A DNA stretch of 53,363 bases from Myxococcales bacterium. GTDB taxonomy: Bacteria > Myxococcota_A > UBA9042. A program made the position numbers and the translations under genes. The stretch spans positions 1 to 53,363 of the forward strand of contig CANLIC010000031.1 of the NCBI GenBank assembly GCA_947491025.1, given 5' to 3'. The notes beneath the pieces were generated by a model. It was not told where the DNA came from, ran no database searches, and saw nothing but the letters and a program-made list of their open reading frames with translations. Positions 10,049 through 20,119 of this stretch are shown in pieces; the stretch's first letter is position 1, and each line of letters begins with the position of its first letter.

Positions 10049-11977
10049 ATGACGAGCTATCGAGTGGTTGCGGCGATTGCGGCGGCCACATCCCGATCTC
10101 GCTGCGCCAAGGCGCTGGCTGCGCTCACCGCCCTCTGCATCGTGTGCACCGGCTGCAGCGACGGCGAGTCCTCGAATCCCGCAGACGCGGCCAGCGGCGC
10201 CGACGCCAACGCCGCCAGCGGCCCGATCGCGTCCGTCCCGGGGGACCGCGTCGGGGTCGCCGTCGTCGACGTCACGCCGCAGCTGCTCGAGACCTACACC
10301 GACAAGGACAACGACGGAAAGTTCGACGGCTGCCTCGACGATCCCAGCGGCACGGCCAAGAACTGCCACGAGCCCTTTGACGACGCCAACGGCAACGGCC
10401 TGTTCGACACCGCCTTCCTCGCTGGATACGGCACGACGCGCGCTGCCACCGGCGTCCACGACCCGATTACGGTGCGGGCGATGGCCTTCGCCCGTGGCGC
10501 CGACTACGCCATCCTGGTCTCGATCGACGCCATCGGCCTCGGCGGCGACCACATCCAGAAGGCGCTCTTGAGCCTCGAGGCCAAAGGCTTTGACCCCTCC
10601 CGCATCGTCGTCAGCTCGACCCACACCCACCAGGGCCCCGACGTGCGCGGCATGTGGGGCAGCCAAGGCGGCGGCAAGTTCTACTCGGGCGCCAACCCGG
10701 CCTACAACGCCGAGGTGCGCGCCGGCATCGTGCAAGCGGTCGAGCAGGCAGCCGCCGGGCTGAAGCCAGCGACGCTGCGGGTGGCGGCGCGACGGCTGCG
10801 CGATGCCTCCAAGTGGTTCAACGGCAAGAACTTCGGTGGCCTGAACCCGGTGGACAGCGTCCACGGTCTGCTCAAGGACATCCGCGACCCTGTGGTGGTC
10901 TCCGATCAGATCCTGGTCGTGCACGCCAAGGGCGCAGACGGCAAGGGTCTCGCCACCTTCATCGGCTTTTCCGGCCATCCGGAGCTCATCGGCTGGGACA
11001 ACACGCTGCTCTCCGCCGACTACGTGCACGACCTGCGCCAGCGCTTGAAGAGCCAGCTGGGCGGCGAGGCGGTGTTCGTCGCGGAGTGCCTCGGCGGCAT
11101 GCAGTCCGGGCTCGGCGCTGCTGTGCCTGCCGTCGACGACGCGGGCGCCTGGCAGTGGACCGGCACCGGCGACGCCAAGGTCCCGGTCTGGCTGCAGAAG
11201 GAGGGCTTTGCCCACGCCCGCGCCTTTGGCATCCACGTCGCTGATGCCGCGATCGCGGCCCTGGCAGAGCAGGGCGAGGCGATGACGCTCGACGTCCTGC
11301 AGAGCCGCCGCGCCTCGTTTCTGGCGCCGCCCGACAACGTCGAGCTCAAGCTGATGTTCACGCTCGGCCTCTTCGACCTCGACCCCGCGCTCACCGTGCG
11401 CTCGCCGGAGTGCCCGGGCTGGACGCCGAACGACACCATGCACCCGGGCTGCCTGCCGCAGTGGGTCTACCACGTCCGCCTCGGTCCGATCGAGCTGGTC
11501 TCGGCGCCCGGCGAGGTCTTCCCGGAGCTGTTCTGGGGCCTGCCCGAGGACGATCCGCGCTGGGTGGCAGAGGCCAAGGACGCCAGCAAGCGGGGCGAGG
11601 GCCGTGGCGTCTACTTTCGGCAGCACCCGCCGGCATGCGACGCCCAGCCGTGGACCCAAGGCTGCGGCGAGGAACAGAAAATCGGCGACTGCAACTGCAT
11701 GCAGATGCACGCCGTGCCGTATCGCATCACCGACGCGGCCGATACCCGCCCGGCGGCGGCGCTGCTGGCGGCCAAGTACAAGTTCCTCATCGGCAATGGC
11801 GGCGACCACCTGGGTTACATCGTGCCGGAGCCCGACTTCCACCGCGGGGCCTCGCAGCTCAGCGGCGATAGCGGCGACCACTACGAAGAGACGGTCTCGC
11901 TCTCGTACCAGATGGCGGGCCTGTGGCGCGCGACGCTCGAGGCGCTGCTCAAGCAAAGCGAAGGGAAGGCGCCATGA
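10049..11977 (+). CDS. Neutral/alkaline ceramidase-like lipoprotein
   Basis: 642 residues. A short leader ends at Cys36 (I-V-C-T-G-C; the -3 Cys is unusual for a lipobox). The body matches the N-terminal catalytic fold of neutral/alkaline non-lysosomal ceramidases: V-G-V-A-V-V-D-V-T-P at the start, I-L-V-S-I-D-A, then S-S-T-H-T-H-Q-G-P-D with His192/His194 (the family's S-x-T-H-T-H-S-G-P motif) and F-S-G-H-P-E with His310. The G-D-V-S-P-N nucleophile segment of true ceramidases is not evident; E-C-L-G-G-M-Q-S-G lies near there. So amide-hydrolase chemistry is likely but the substrate may differ. Two EF-hand-like D-x-D-x-D-G loops occur near residues 80-120. GGAGG precedes ATG 10049. The stop overlaps the next start (ATGA), so both products are probably made together. 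Confidence 0.85.
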   Translation: MTSYRVVAAIAAATSRSRCAKALAALTALCIVCTGCSDGESSNPADAASGADANAASGPIASVPGDRVGVAVVDVTPQLLETYTDKDNDGKFDGCLDDPSGTAKNCHEPFDDANGNGLFDTAFLAGYGTTRAATGVHDPITVRAMAFARGADYAILVSIDAIGLGGDHIQKALLSLEAKGFDPSRIVVSSTHTHQGPDVRGMWGSQGGGKFYSGANPAYNAEVRAGIVQAVEQAAAGLKPATLRVAARRLRDASKWFNGKNFGGLNPVDSVHGLLKDIRDPVVVSDQILVVHAKGADGKGLATFIGFSGHPELIGWDNTLLSADYVHDLRQRLKSQLGGEAVFVAECLGGMQSGLGAAVPAVDDAGAWQWTGTGDAKVPVWLQKEGFAHARAFGIHVADAAIAALAEQGEAMTLDVLQSRRASFLAPPDNVELKLMFTLGLFDLDPALTVRSPECPGWTPNDTMHPGCLPQWVYHVRLGPIELVSAPGEVFPELFWGLPEDDPRWVAEAKDASKRGEGRGVYFRQHPPACDAQPWTQGCGEEQKIGDCNCMQMHAVPYRITDAADTRPAAALLAAKYKFLIGNGGDHLGYIVPEPDFHRGASQLSGDSGDHYEETVSLSYQMAGLWRATLEALLKQSEGKAP

Positions 11978-13521
11978 CTCGAGGTCTTGCCCTTGTCGCC
12001 GCGCTCTTGTGCCTCGTCCAGGTGGGCAGCGCATTCGCAGCGCCTAGCCTGCCGCCCGCCGACGCCGCCACGCCCACCGCGCCCACATGGGATGTCCACG
12101 GCGAGCTCGGCCTGCGCGGCCTGGGCGCCGCGTCCTTTGGCACCGACGACATCGGCACGCGCTCTGGCCAGACGCGTTGGGCGCAGTCCCGCCTCATCGC
12201 CGGCGCGAGCTGGCGCACCGCGGGCTTTGGCGCCGAGCTCGAGGTGGAGGCCCTCAACGGCACGTTCGCCGGCGATGGTCTGCACCTCGGCGAGCGCTAC
12301 GACAGCGACCTCTTCCTAACTCCGCGCGATGGCCGCGCCAGCGCCGTCCAGCGCGTGCTGCCCCGCAAGGCGACGCTGCACTTCGACACGCCCATTGGCC
12401 GCCTGCTGGTCGGGCCGCAGGTCTTTCATTGGGGCCTCGGCCTCGTCGCGCACGATGGCCGAACGCCGAGCGCCTTTGGCGACCCGCGCCAGGGCAACAT
12501 CGTCAGTCGCGTCGCCTTTGCCACCCGCCCGCTGCAGGGGGCGAGGTCCAAGCTTCTGGCGTCGCTGCTGGTTTTCGCCGGCGCCGACCTCGTGGTGCGC
12601 GACGACAACTCGGTCTTGCTGGACGGCGACGTCGCGCTGGCCGCCCTGGCCGGGGCGCGCGTCGAGCACGAGGGAACCGCCCTCGGGGCCTTCGTGGCCG
12701 CCCGCGCGCAGACCGACCGCGAGGACCAGCACCGGCCCGACGGCGCCCGCGCCGAGACCCGCGTCGTGGCCATCGACGGCTTCGCCCGCCACGCCTTCGC
12801 CACTACGGCGCAGCGGCGCGTCATCGGCGAGGCCGAGATTGCCGGCCTGCTCGGCGAGAGCAGCCGCCCCTACAGCGACGAGACGCTCAAAGGCGTTGCC
12901 GTCCGCGCCCTCGGCGCCGTCGCCCGCGGCCGCTTGGAGCTCGACGCCTTGGGCCTCGACGGCCAGGTCGAGGTCGGCTACGCCTCGGGCGACAACGACC
13001 CCCGCGACGCCACGGCCCGCGCCTTCGCCTTCCACAGCGACTTCAACGTCGGCCTCGTCCTCTTCGACCAGGTCTTGCCGGCGATCGCCGCCCGCAGCCT
13101 CGACCGCCTCGCCGATCCGACGCTGCTGTCGCGACCGCCGCCCTCTTTGCGCTACGCCGTGCCACAGGGCGCCGTCAGCAACGCCGCCTACCTGCAATCC
13201 AGCCTGCGCTGGCGGCCGACGCCGGCGTTGGAGCTGCGCCTCGGCTGGCTGCTGGCGGCGAGCGCCGGCTCCGTCGTCGACCCCTACCAGTCGGGCATGC
13301 GCGCTGGCGAGCCGACGACGGCCGGCGGTCAACCGGCGACATCCGGGCTCTACGGCCAGGAGTGGAACGCCAGCGTGCGCGGCCTGATGGCGCTGAAAGG
13401 GCGGCTGCGACTCGGGCTCGGCGCCGAGGCCGGGATCCTGCTCCCCGGCGCAGTATTCGATGGCGTCCAGGGGCTCGGGCGCCCTTGGCTCGGACGGCTG
13501 ACCTGCGATGTTCGGTATTAG
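11974..13521 (+). CDS. Outer-membrane beta-barrel protein coupled to ceramidase-like gene
   Basis: 515 residues with a cleavable signal peptide (cleavage near A-F-A|A-P, residue 22). The mature protein is a succession of short amphipathic strands with alternating hydrophobic residues and ends in V-R-Y, the aromatic C-terminus expected of an outer-membrane barrel. It resembles porin/alginate-export-type barrels in overall pattern, but no family-specific motif is decisive. The start codon overlaps the stop of the upstream ceramidase-like gene by ATGA, indicating translational coupling. A role in exporting, anchoring or feeding that lipoprotein is an inference from gene order only. Confidence 0.8.
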   Translation: MTRGLALVAALLCLVQVGSAFAAPSLPPADAATPTAPTWDVHGELGLRGLGAASFGTDDIGTRSGQTRWAQSRLIAGASWRTAGFGAELEVEALNGTFAGDGLHLGERYDSDLFLTPRDGRASAVQRVLPRKATLHFDTPIGRLLVGPQVFHWGLGLVAHDGRTPSAFGDPRQGNIVSRVAFATRPLQGARSKLLASLLVFAGADLVVRDDNSVLLDGDVALAALAGARVEHEGTALGAFVAARAQTDREDQHRPDGARAETRVVAIDGFARHAFATTAQRRVIGEAEIAGLLGESSRPYSDETLKGVAVRALGAVARGRLELDALGLDGQVEVGYASGDNDPRDATARAFAFHSDFNVGLVLFDQVLPAIAARSLDRLADPTLLSRPPPSLRYAVPQGAVSNAAYLQSSLRWRPTPALELRLGWLLAASAGSVVDPYQSGMRAGEPTTAGGQPATSGLYGQEWNASVRGLMALKGRLRLGLGAEAGILLPGAVFDGVQGLGRPWLGRLTCDVRY

Positions 13522-13645
13522 GAGCGCGCCGGATATGCACCGCGACCCACACGGCTCGACTACGGCGCCGGCCACGGCTGAACTGGAAAGCATGGAGCCA
13601 AGACACGGGCGATGCGCGGCGACGCAGCACACCGAAGAGGCGGCG

Positions 13646-16600
13646 ATGGCGAGCGAAAACCACGTGGTGAGTGCCCAGCTTGCGTTGGCAGGCCGAGGTG
13701 TGTGCGCAGCTGCGGCGATGGCGCTGCTGACGCTGCTGACGTTGCCAACGCTTCATGGCTGCGAAGGCGCGCTCGATCCCTCCGGCCCGAGCGCCATCGA
13801 AGCGCACGCGACGCCGCCGGGCAAAGGGCCGAAGGTCGTCTGGGACCCGACGCACAAGCCGCTGCCCGAGCTGCCGCTGCCCAACAACGCCGCGACACGC
13901 CTCGACCCGAAGTCGCCGACCGGGCGCTACCTCAACATCAGCCCCGACGCGGCGTTGACCGGCTATGAGCGGCGGACGCGGCGCATGTTCAATCAGCTCG
14001 ACGGCTTCGGGGCCTACGGCGCCATCTCGGTCCGCTTCGACGCCCTGCTCGACCTCGCGGACATCCGCACCCGCCACGCCAACGACGACTTCCGCGACGA
14101 CGCGCTCTACCTCCTCAACGTCGATTCCCGCTGCAGCCGCTACGGCGAGGAGGTCGCCCTCGACCTCGGCCGCGGCCGCTTCCCCATCACGCTCTTCGGC
14201 CACAGCAAGCGCATCCCCGACGCCGACGCCCCGGACGGCTACCGCCTCGACGAGGAAGACAACCGCATCTTCCCCTACGATCCCGAGGGCGAGTCCAACA
14301 CGATGCTCTTCAACGAGTGGAACGAGGACGCCAACGGCAATGGCAAGCTCGATGCCGGCGAAGACCGCGACGAGGACGGCGTCCTCGACGTGGCCAACTT
14401 CGTCGACCCCAAGGCCTGCGACGCCTTCGCCATCGGCAGCCGCGACCGCGACCGCTGCGTCGCCGCCAACCTGATGACCTGGTACGAGCGCGAGACCAAC
14501 ACCCTCATCGCCCGCCCGGTCTGGCCGCTGCAGGAGCACTGCACCTACGCCGTCGTCCTCACCAGTCGGCTGCGCGGCGCCGATGGCGAACCCGTGCGCT
14601 CGCCCTTCGCCACCGTGCTTCCGCGCGACCAACGCGCCGCCCTGCTGCCGCTCTTCGGCTTCCTCGACCGCTATGGCCTCAAGGCCAGCGACGTCGCCTT
14701 CGCCTGGAGCTACACCGTCGGCACGATGACCAAGGACCTGCTGGCCTTGCGCGCCGGCCTCTATGGCCACGGCCCCTTCGCCAGGCTGCACGGCCAGTTC
14801 CCCGTCTCGTCGTGGCGCACCCTCACGGCCGCCGACCTCAGCGCCGAGGACGGCCAGGACAACCCGGACCCGGAGCGGCGCCTGTTGCCGCCCGGCTGTA
14901 GCGGCGTGGCGATGTCGGAGGTCAGCGCACTCAACGAGGGAAACCCACAAATCTGCGCGATGTTCGCCGACAACGCCAGCGTAGAGTCCATCTTCGCCGG
15001 CGACTTCGAGGCGCCGAACCTGCTCGTCGACAAAGACGGCATGGCGACCCCGCAGTACCCGGCCGACGAGGACGAGGCCTTCTCCCTCAACTACAACACC
15101 GGCGAGCTGGTCGTCGGCAGCCACCGCGTGCCCTTCTTCTGTGCCCTGCCGCGCCCGCGCAAGGACGTGACCTGCAGCCCCGGCAACCCCGAAGGCAAAC
15201 CCTTCTGCAGGCCCTATCCCGTCGTCTTCTATGCCCATGGTTACGGCAGCTTCAAGGGCGAGACCATCCTGCACGCCGGGCGCCACACCCAGATGGGCAT
15301 GGCCGCTTGCGGCATCGACAGCTTCGGCCACGGTCGCAGCGTCGTCTTCGACCCCGACTGCCAGGGCCACCTCGAGTACCTGCTCGGCCGCGCCAAGCTC
15401 AAGTCGCTCGGCGTCCCCGAGCTGCTGACGATGGTCTTTCGCGGCCGCGACCGCGACCTCAACAACGACGGCTGCGGCGATGGCGGCGCCGACCAGTGGA
15501 CCGCCAACCTCTTCCACACCCGCGACGTCGTGCGCCAGTCGGTGCTCGACTTCATCCAGTTCGTGCGGATTCTGCGGGCCGCCGACGGCAAGGCGCTCGA
15601 CAGCCGGGGCGGGCTGCTCGGCGACATCGACGGCGACGGTACCATCGACATCGGCGGCGCCTTCTCGACCATCACCGCCTGGGGCATCTCGCTCGGCGGG
15701 CAGCTCACGGCGGTGCTCGCTGGCGCCGAGCCGTCCCTCGACGCCGTGGCACCGAACGCCGTCGGCGCCGGCTTGACCGACATCTCGGCGCGCCTTGGCC
15801 AGGGTGGCCTCGCCGAAGAGGTCGTGGCACCGGTGGCCGGACCCTATGTCGTCGGCTGCCTGCCGCGCGATGGTCACCAGCAGCCGCTGCAAGCCGGAAC
15901 GGTCGAGGCCTCGTGCCTGCACGCCAACGCCAAGCAGCCCGGCCTGCCCGACAGCTTTGCCTTCGATGACTTCGTCGTCGGCTGGTACGGCCACGACCGC
16001 GCCAAGCTAGAGGTGCGCGCCGTCGGGCGCATCGGCGGCGTGCGCCCTGGCGATCGCGTCGTCGTCCGCAATGTCGACAAGGCCATCAGCCGCAGCGCCC
16101 ACGTCAGCAAGCGCGGCACCTTTCGCCTCGCCATCCCGGCCGATGCCCTCTGGCCCATCGCCCGCCGCAAGCTCCTGGGCTTCGTCGATGGCGACCACGC
16201 GCCGCGCAAGTGGGCCAAGACGGAGGAGCTCGGCGACCGCGTTGAGGTCATCGTCTACGCCGGCGACTCCGACAAGGAGCGCGGCCGCATCGATCGCTTC
16301 GCTTGGGACGTCACGTTCCAGGGCACGACCTACCCGGCGCAGGCGCCGCTGGTCGCTCTGCAAGAGGGCCTGGCGTACGGCCGCAACACCCCGGACTTCC
16401 GCCGCTTCTTGAGCATCGCCCAGCACGGCATCTCCTCGGCCGACCCGGCGGTCTGGTCGCAGCACTACTTCCTCGACCCGACGACCGCCCCCTACGACCC
16501 GGCGTGGCGGCCCGGGCGCATGCACGTCCTGGTGATGCCGACGGTCGGCGACAACAACGTCCCGGCCGCCACCGGCGTCGCGCTGGGGCGCACGGCTGGC

Positions 16601-17287
16601 CTGTTCGGCTCCTGGCTTCGCGACCCCTCGCTGCCGGCCGAGCACGGCTGGCGGGCGCTTTTTCAGCCCGATCCGCGCTATGGCGTGTCCATCGAGCGCT
16701 GGCTCATCGACCGCGGCGTCGTCGAGGGCGACGACCGCTTCGAGCGCTACCACGGCTTCGCCAAGACCACGCCGGGCGTCCTCTACGACCCCGACAACGT
16801 CAGCGACGGCAAGGCCCGCTTCACCTGTGGCCCTTCGGATTGGTCCGCCGCCATCGGCGAGAACGGCTGCACCGCCGAATGGGCCGGCAAGGAGGAGCTC
16901 TTCGCGGTGCCGACGCCGCCCGCCGGCCAGGAGCTGCGCATCGCCCGCAAGCGCGCGGACGGCAGCCACGACGCGTTCCGCATCCCGCTCATCCGGCCCG
17001 TCGGCCAGCACGGCATCTACAACCCGCAGCCGTTCCGGGCCTTTGACGCCGACGCCTACATGCAGAACTGGAACAGCCGCTTCATGCTGACGCGTGGCGT
17101 CGCCGTCGACCACCTCGCCGGCTGCGACTGCTCCGGCGTGCGGGCGCCGACCTTCACGGTCAAGGGCAAGGCTGCGCTACCGGGCGTCTCCGCCGCCGCT
17201 TGCGAGCCGGGATGGTTCAAGACCTGCTCGCCGGCCTGCGCCGCCGGTTTCGGCCTCTCTGACGTCGCCGACGTGGTCTGCAAGTAA
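13646..17287 (+). CDS. Large lipoprotein with alpha/beta-hydrolase (lipase-like) core
   Basis: 1213 residues. Signal peptide with lipobox L-H-G-C (Cys39). The N-terminal half resembles bacterial extracellular lipases with a long N-terminal domain (N-T-L-I-A-R-P-V-W-P-L then Y-A-V-V-L-T). The hydrolase core starts around residue ~520 with P-V-V-F-Y-A-H-G-Y-G, and has nucleophile elbow G-I-S-L-G-G (Ser682). Three Asp-rich calcium-type loops occur: D-A-N-G-N-G-K-L-D-A-G-E-D (~230), D-R-D-L-N-N-D-G (~605) and D-I-D-G-D-G-T-I-D (~665). ATG 13646 was chosen because AAGAGG lies 6 nt upstream and it gives a normal leader. Likely a surface esterase or lipase; substrate unknown. It lies 124 bp behind the barrel gene and may belong to the same transcript. 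Confidence 0.82.
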   Translation: MASENHVVSAQLALAGRGVCAAAAMALLTLLTLPTLHGCEGALDPSGPSAIEAHATPPGKGPKVVWDPTHKPLPELPLPNNAATRLDPKSPTGRYLNISPDAALTGYERRTRRMFNQLDGFGAYGAISVRFDALLDLADIRTRHANDDFRDDALYLLNVDSRCSRYGEEVALDLGRGRFPITLFGHSKRIPDADAPDGYRLDEEDNRIFPYDPEGESNTMLFNEWNEDANGNGKLDAGEDRDEDGVLDVANFVDPKACDAFAIGSRDRDRCVAANLMTWYERETNTLIARPVWPLQEHCTYAVVLTSRLRGADGEPVRSPFATVLPRDQRAALLPLFGFLDRYGLKASDVAFAWSYTVGTMTKDLLALRAGLYGHGPFARLHGQFPVSSWRTLTAADLSAEDGQDNPDPERRLLPPGCSGVAMSEVSALNEGNPQICAMFADNASVESIFAGDFEAPNLLVDKDGMATPQYPADEDEAFSLNYNTGELVVGSHRVPFFCALPRPRKDVTCSPGNPEGKPFCRPYPVVFYAHGYGSFKGETILHAGRHTQMGMAACGIDSFGHGRSVVFDPDCQGHLEYLLGRAKLKSLGVPELLTMVFRGRDRDLNNDGCGDGGADQWTANLFHTRDVVRQSVLDFIQFVRILRAADGKALDSRGGLLGDIDGDGTIDIGGAFSTITAWGISLGGQLTAVLAGAEPSLDAVAPNAVGAGLTDISARLGQGGLAEEVVAPVAGPYVVGCLPRDGHQQPLQAGTVEASCLHANAKQPGLPDSFAFDDFVVGWYGHDRAKLEVRAVGRIGGVRPGDRVVVRNVDKAISRSAHVSKRGTFRLAIPADALWPIARRKLLGFVDGDHAPRKWAKTEELGDRVEVIVYAGDSDKERGRIDRFAWDVTFQGTTYPAQAPLVALQEGLAYGRNTPDFRRFLSIAQHGISSADPAVWSQHYFLDPTTAPYDPAWRPGRMHVLVMPTVGDNNVPAATGVALGRTAGLFGSWLRDPSLPAEHGWRALFQPDPRYGVSIERWLIDRGVVEGDDRFERYHGFAKTTPGVLYDPDNVSDGKARFTCGPSDWSAAIGENGCTAEWAGKEELFAVPTPPAGQELRIARKRADGSHDAFRIPLIRPVGQHGIYNPQPFRAFDADAYMQNWNSRFMLTRGVAVDHLAGCDCSGVRAPTFTVKGKAALPGVSAAACEPGWFKTCSPACAAGFGLSDVADVVCK

Positions 17288-17320
17288 AAACGACACCTTG
17301 GCTGCGGCCTCACAGCGGAT

Positions 17321-19060
17321 CTAGCGCGTCGCGCCGCGCCGCCAGACGGCCAGCCCCGGACCGACGATCTCCGCGACGCCGCCTTGGCCCGCCAGCTTGG
17401 CGCCGCCAGCGCGCCAGGCCTCGGGGATGGCCTCTGCGCCATCGGCGAACGACGCGACGACCAGCAATTCCTCGCCCGTCGTCGGGTTGCGCACGACCAA
17501 GGGCAGCAGCGCGTGCGCCGCGTCGCCTTCGGGCGCCAGCAGGTGCACCTCGCCATGGCGCAGCGTCGCCTCGGCCCGGCGCAGCGCGATCCAGCCCCGC
17601 AGGCGGCTGCGCAAGCTGTCGGGCGAGGCGTCCTGGCTGGCGATGGCGAGCGCCGCATAGCTCGCCGGCGGGCTGGCCCACGGCGCCACGGTGCTGAATC
17701 CTAGCCCCGGCCCCGTCGCCGTCCACGGCAGCGGCAGCCGGTAGCGCACGTCGCCTTGCTGGTCGCCGCTCGGCAGGCCGAGCTCATCGCCCTGGTAGAT
17801 CCAAGGCAGCCCGGGCAAGAGCAAGAAGAGGCCCTGGGCAAGCTCCTGCAGCGCGACGGTGGGCGCGAGGTCGGCGAGGCGCGCCATGTCGTGGTTGCCG
17901 GCGAAGCGCTGCAGGGCCACCGGCAGGCTGGCGCCTTTGCACAGCGCGTTGCGCACGAAGGTGGCCGATCGCAGCTCCAGCCCCTTGCGCAGCGCAGCGT
18001 TGGCGTCGAAATCGAAGGCGCCGTCGAGCTCGTCGCCCTTCAGGTACGTGGCGATGGTGGCGGTGTCGGTCCAGACCTCGCCGACCAACGCTGCGTCGGG
18101 CCGCTCGGCTTTGGCCTCGACGCGCAAGCGCCGCAGGAAGGCGTGGGTGTCGGCCGTGTCGTGCTGGCCAGCGCCTGGGCCCTTCTCGTCGAGGTAGCGG
18201 ATGGCATCGAGCCGAAAGCCGTCGACGCCCTTGGCGAGCCAGCGGCGCGCGATGGCCGTCATTTCGGCCTGCACCGCCTCCTCGCCGTAGTGCAAATCGG
18301 GCATCCCCGACCAGAACAGGCCGTAGTAGTGGCCATGCGCCGCCTTGTGCCAGACCGTCGCCTTGGCGTTCCACGGCTGGCCCCAGCCCTCGGCGGCCGT
18401 CGGCTTGGCGTCGCGCCAGACATACCAGCTCCGCCGTGGCCCGGCGCTCGACGAGGCGCTGTCGAGGAACCAGGGGTGCTTGGAGCTGGTGTGGTTCAGC
18501 ACCAGGTCGAGCATCACCCGCAGGCCGCGCGCCTTGGCGGCCTTGAGTAGGGCCTCGAGGGCGGCATCGCCACCGAAGCCCGCGGCGACGTGGTCGTAGT
18601 CGGTGGCGTCGTAGCCATGGTCGGAGGGGCTCGGAAAAAGCGGGCTCAGCCACAGCACGTCGACGTCGAGGTCCTTGCCTCCGGGCTTTCCGTCCTGCAG
18701 CGCGTCCAGACCGGCCAGCAGGCCGCCGAGGTCGCCGTGGCCGTCGCCGTCGCTGTCGAGATAGCTGCGCAGCCAGACCTGGTAGCCGACGCCGCCGCGC
18801 AGCCAGGCTGGACCCGTCGACGGCGCAGGCAGCCTGCAGGCGACCTGGAGGTTTGCGATCTGGCTCCCCGCCGGCAGGTGCGCACCGCCTCCCGCGTCGG
18901 CGGCCCCGCCCACGCCCGTGCCCACGCCTTGCCCTCCATTGCCCGCCTCGCTGTCTCCGGGGCCCTGCTGCGGCGCCGTGCAAGCGAGCAGCACGCCAAG
19001 CAAGCCGAAGCCTAGTGTCCGTCGATGCCAAGGCCGCTCTCGCCGCGCCGCTGCGTTCAT
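17321..19060 (-). CDS. GH13 alpha-amylase family lipoprotein
   Basis: 579 residues: leader with lipobox V-L-L-A-C (Cys27), Gly-rich tether, then a complete GH13 (beta/alpha)8 barrel. Conserved regions visible: L-D-S-D-G-D-G-H-G-D-L-G-G near the start of the barrel, D-L-V-L-N-H-T-S (region I), G-F-R-L-D-A-I-R (nucleophile Asp285), V-G-E-V-W-T (acid/base Glu328) and A-G-N-H-D-M (Asp391). All three catalytic carboxylates are present, so it should cleave or transfer alpha-1,4 or related glucosidic bonds outside the cytoplasm. A small C-terminal beta domain follows. It is convergent with the large hydrolase gene (33 bp) and divergent from the next lipoprotein. An in-frame ATG at 19078 is an alternative start. 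Confidence 0.95.
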   Translation of the reverse strand: MNAAARRERPWHRRTLGFGLLGVLLACTAPQQGPGDSEAGNGGQGVGTGVGGAADAGGGAHLPAGSQIANLQVACRLPAPSTGPAWLRGGVGYQVWLRSYLDSDGDGHGDLGGLLAGLDALQDGKPGGKDLDVDVLWLSPLFPSPSDHGYDATDYDHVAAGFGGDAALEALLKAAKARGLRVMLDLVLNHTSSKHPWFLDSASSSAGPRRSWYVWRDAKPTAAEGWGQPWNAKATVWHKAAHGHYYGLFWSGMPDLHYGEEAVQAEMTAIARRWLAKGVDGFRLDAIRYLDEKGPGAGQHDTADTHAFLRRLRVEAKAERPDAALVGEVWTDTATIATYLKGDELDGAFDFDANAALRKGLELRSATFVRNALCKGASLPVALQRFAGNHDMARLADLAPTVALQELAQGLFLLLPGLPWIYQGDELGLPSGDQQGDVRYRLPLPWTATGPGLGFSTVAPWASPPASYAALAIASQDASPDSLRSRLRGWIALRRAEATLRHGEVHLLAPEGDAAHALLPLVVRNPTTGEELLVVASFADGAEAIPEAWRAGGAKLAGQGGVAEIVGPGLAVWRRGATR

Positions 19061-19206
19061 GGCATTGCACCCCCGCATCCAGGCGCTTTGCCGCGCCGGC
19101 CTGCGAATTGCACGGGACGCCTTGCCCGCGCAAGGGGATTCGGGCAAAGCCATGGCCAGCGGCGCCCAGGCGCCTCCGCGACGTGACGCCGCGGCAGGAG
19201 GAAGCT

Positions 19207-20013
19207 ATGCGAGGACAGTGGCGGGTCTGGGTCTGCGGTGCGGCGGTCGCGTTCATGGCGGCGTGCAGCGGCGAGGCCGGCGGCGGCGGCGCCGGGGGCG
19301 GCGGGGCCTCGAGCGACGTCGAGTCGCTCAGCGACGCCAAGGCCGACTCCAGCGGGGGTGTCGACGGCGCAACCGGCGCGGACAGCGGCCCTGGCGACGC
19401 CGTGGGCGGGAACGACGCTGGCGCCGACGCGGCCGGCGACGCCGCTGCAGACGTCGCCGCCCAGGACGCCGGCGCAGACGCCGCCGTCGACACGATCGAC
19501 GACGCGGTCGCGGACAGCACCGCCGATACCGTCGCGGACATCGCGCTCGACGTTCAGGCCGACGGGGCCGTCGACGCCGCCCCTGACGCGGCCGCCGACG
19601 CCGCCGCCGACGCCGCCGCCGACGCCGCCGCCACCGACGCCGCCGCCGACTCGACCTGCCCGCCGAACCACTTCAAGCCCTGGGGCGCGACCGCCTGCGT
19701 CGAGGCGACCTGCGCCAACATGAGCGCGGCGCTGCAGGCGATCAAGGACGACGTCGGCGGCAAGGCCAAGGTCTGCAAGTCCGACGAGGAATGCGTGACC
19801 ATCAGCGTCAGCACCGCCTGCCAGGGCGCCTGCCCGATGGCGGTCGAGGCCGGCATGCAGAACGATGTCCTCAAGGCGATCGGGTGGTTCGACGAGAACG
19901 TCTGCCAGAAGTTCGGCTATGCGGCCCAATGCGGCTACGCGACGCCGAAGTGCATGGCGCCCAACCCTGGATGCGAGGCTGGGATGTGCGTGTACAGCAA
20001 GGGCAATCCCTAG
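19207..20013 (+). CDS. Lipoprotein with Asp/Ala tether and small Cys-rich domain
   Basis: 268 residues. A perfect AGGAGG ribosome site precedes ATG 19207. The leader ends in F-M-A-A-C (Cys20), followed by ~125 residues almost entirely of Asp, Ala, Gly, Val and Thr, with tandem A-A-D-A units. The last ~115 residues hold about a dozen Cys (for example C-K-S-D-E-E-C and C-Q-G-A-C), probably disulphide-bonded outside the cell. The domain is not one I can name; similar short Cys-rich endings occur in uncharacterised myxobacterial lipoproteins. The D/A/T tether matches that of the P460-like and FG-GAP lipoproteins nearby. Confidence 0.85.
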   Translation: MRGQWRVWVCGAAVAFMAACSGEAGGGGAGGGGASSDVESLSDAKADSSGGVDGATGADSGPGDAVGGNDAGADAAGDAAADVAAQDAGADAAVDTIDDAVADSTADTVADIALDVQADGAVDAAPDAAADAAADAAADAAATDAAADSTCPPNHFKPWGATACVEATCANMSAALQAIKDDVGGKAKVCKSDEECVTISVSTACQGACPMAVEAGMQNDVLKAIGWFDENVCQKFGYAAQCGYATPKCMAPNPGCEAGMCVYSKGNP

Positions 20014-20119
20014 TCTCTGCGCCCTCAGCCGACGGGGCGAGGCGGCGTCTCGCATGCCGACGCGGTACCCGCAGGCACCTTTCGGGCTGGCTGCGCCCTT
20101 GCCGCGGCCGAGTCTCGAT

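Noticed and set aside
13175..15994. 939-codon minus-strand open frame over the barrel and lipase-like genes
   Set aside because: It spans the ends of two genes with strong protein features on the plus strand; its product has no recognisable domain and is explained by codon bias.
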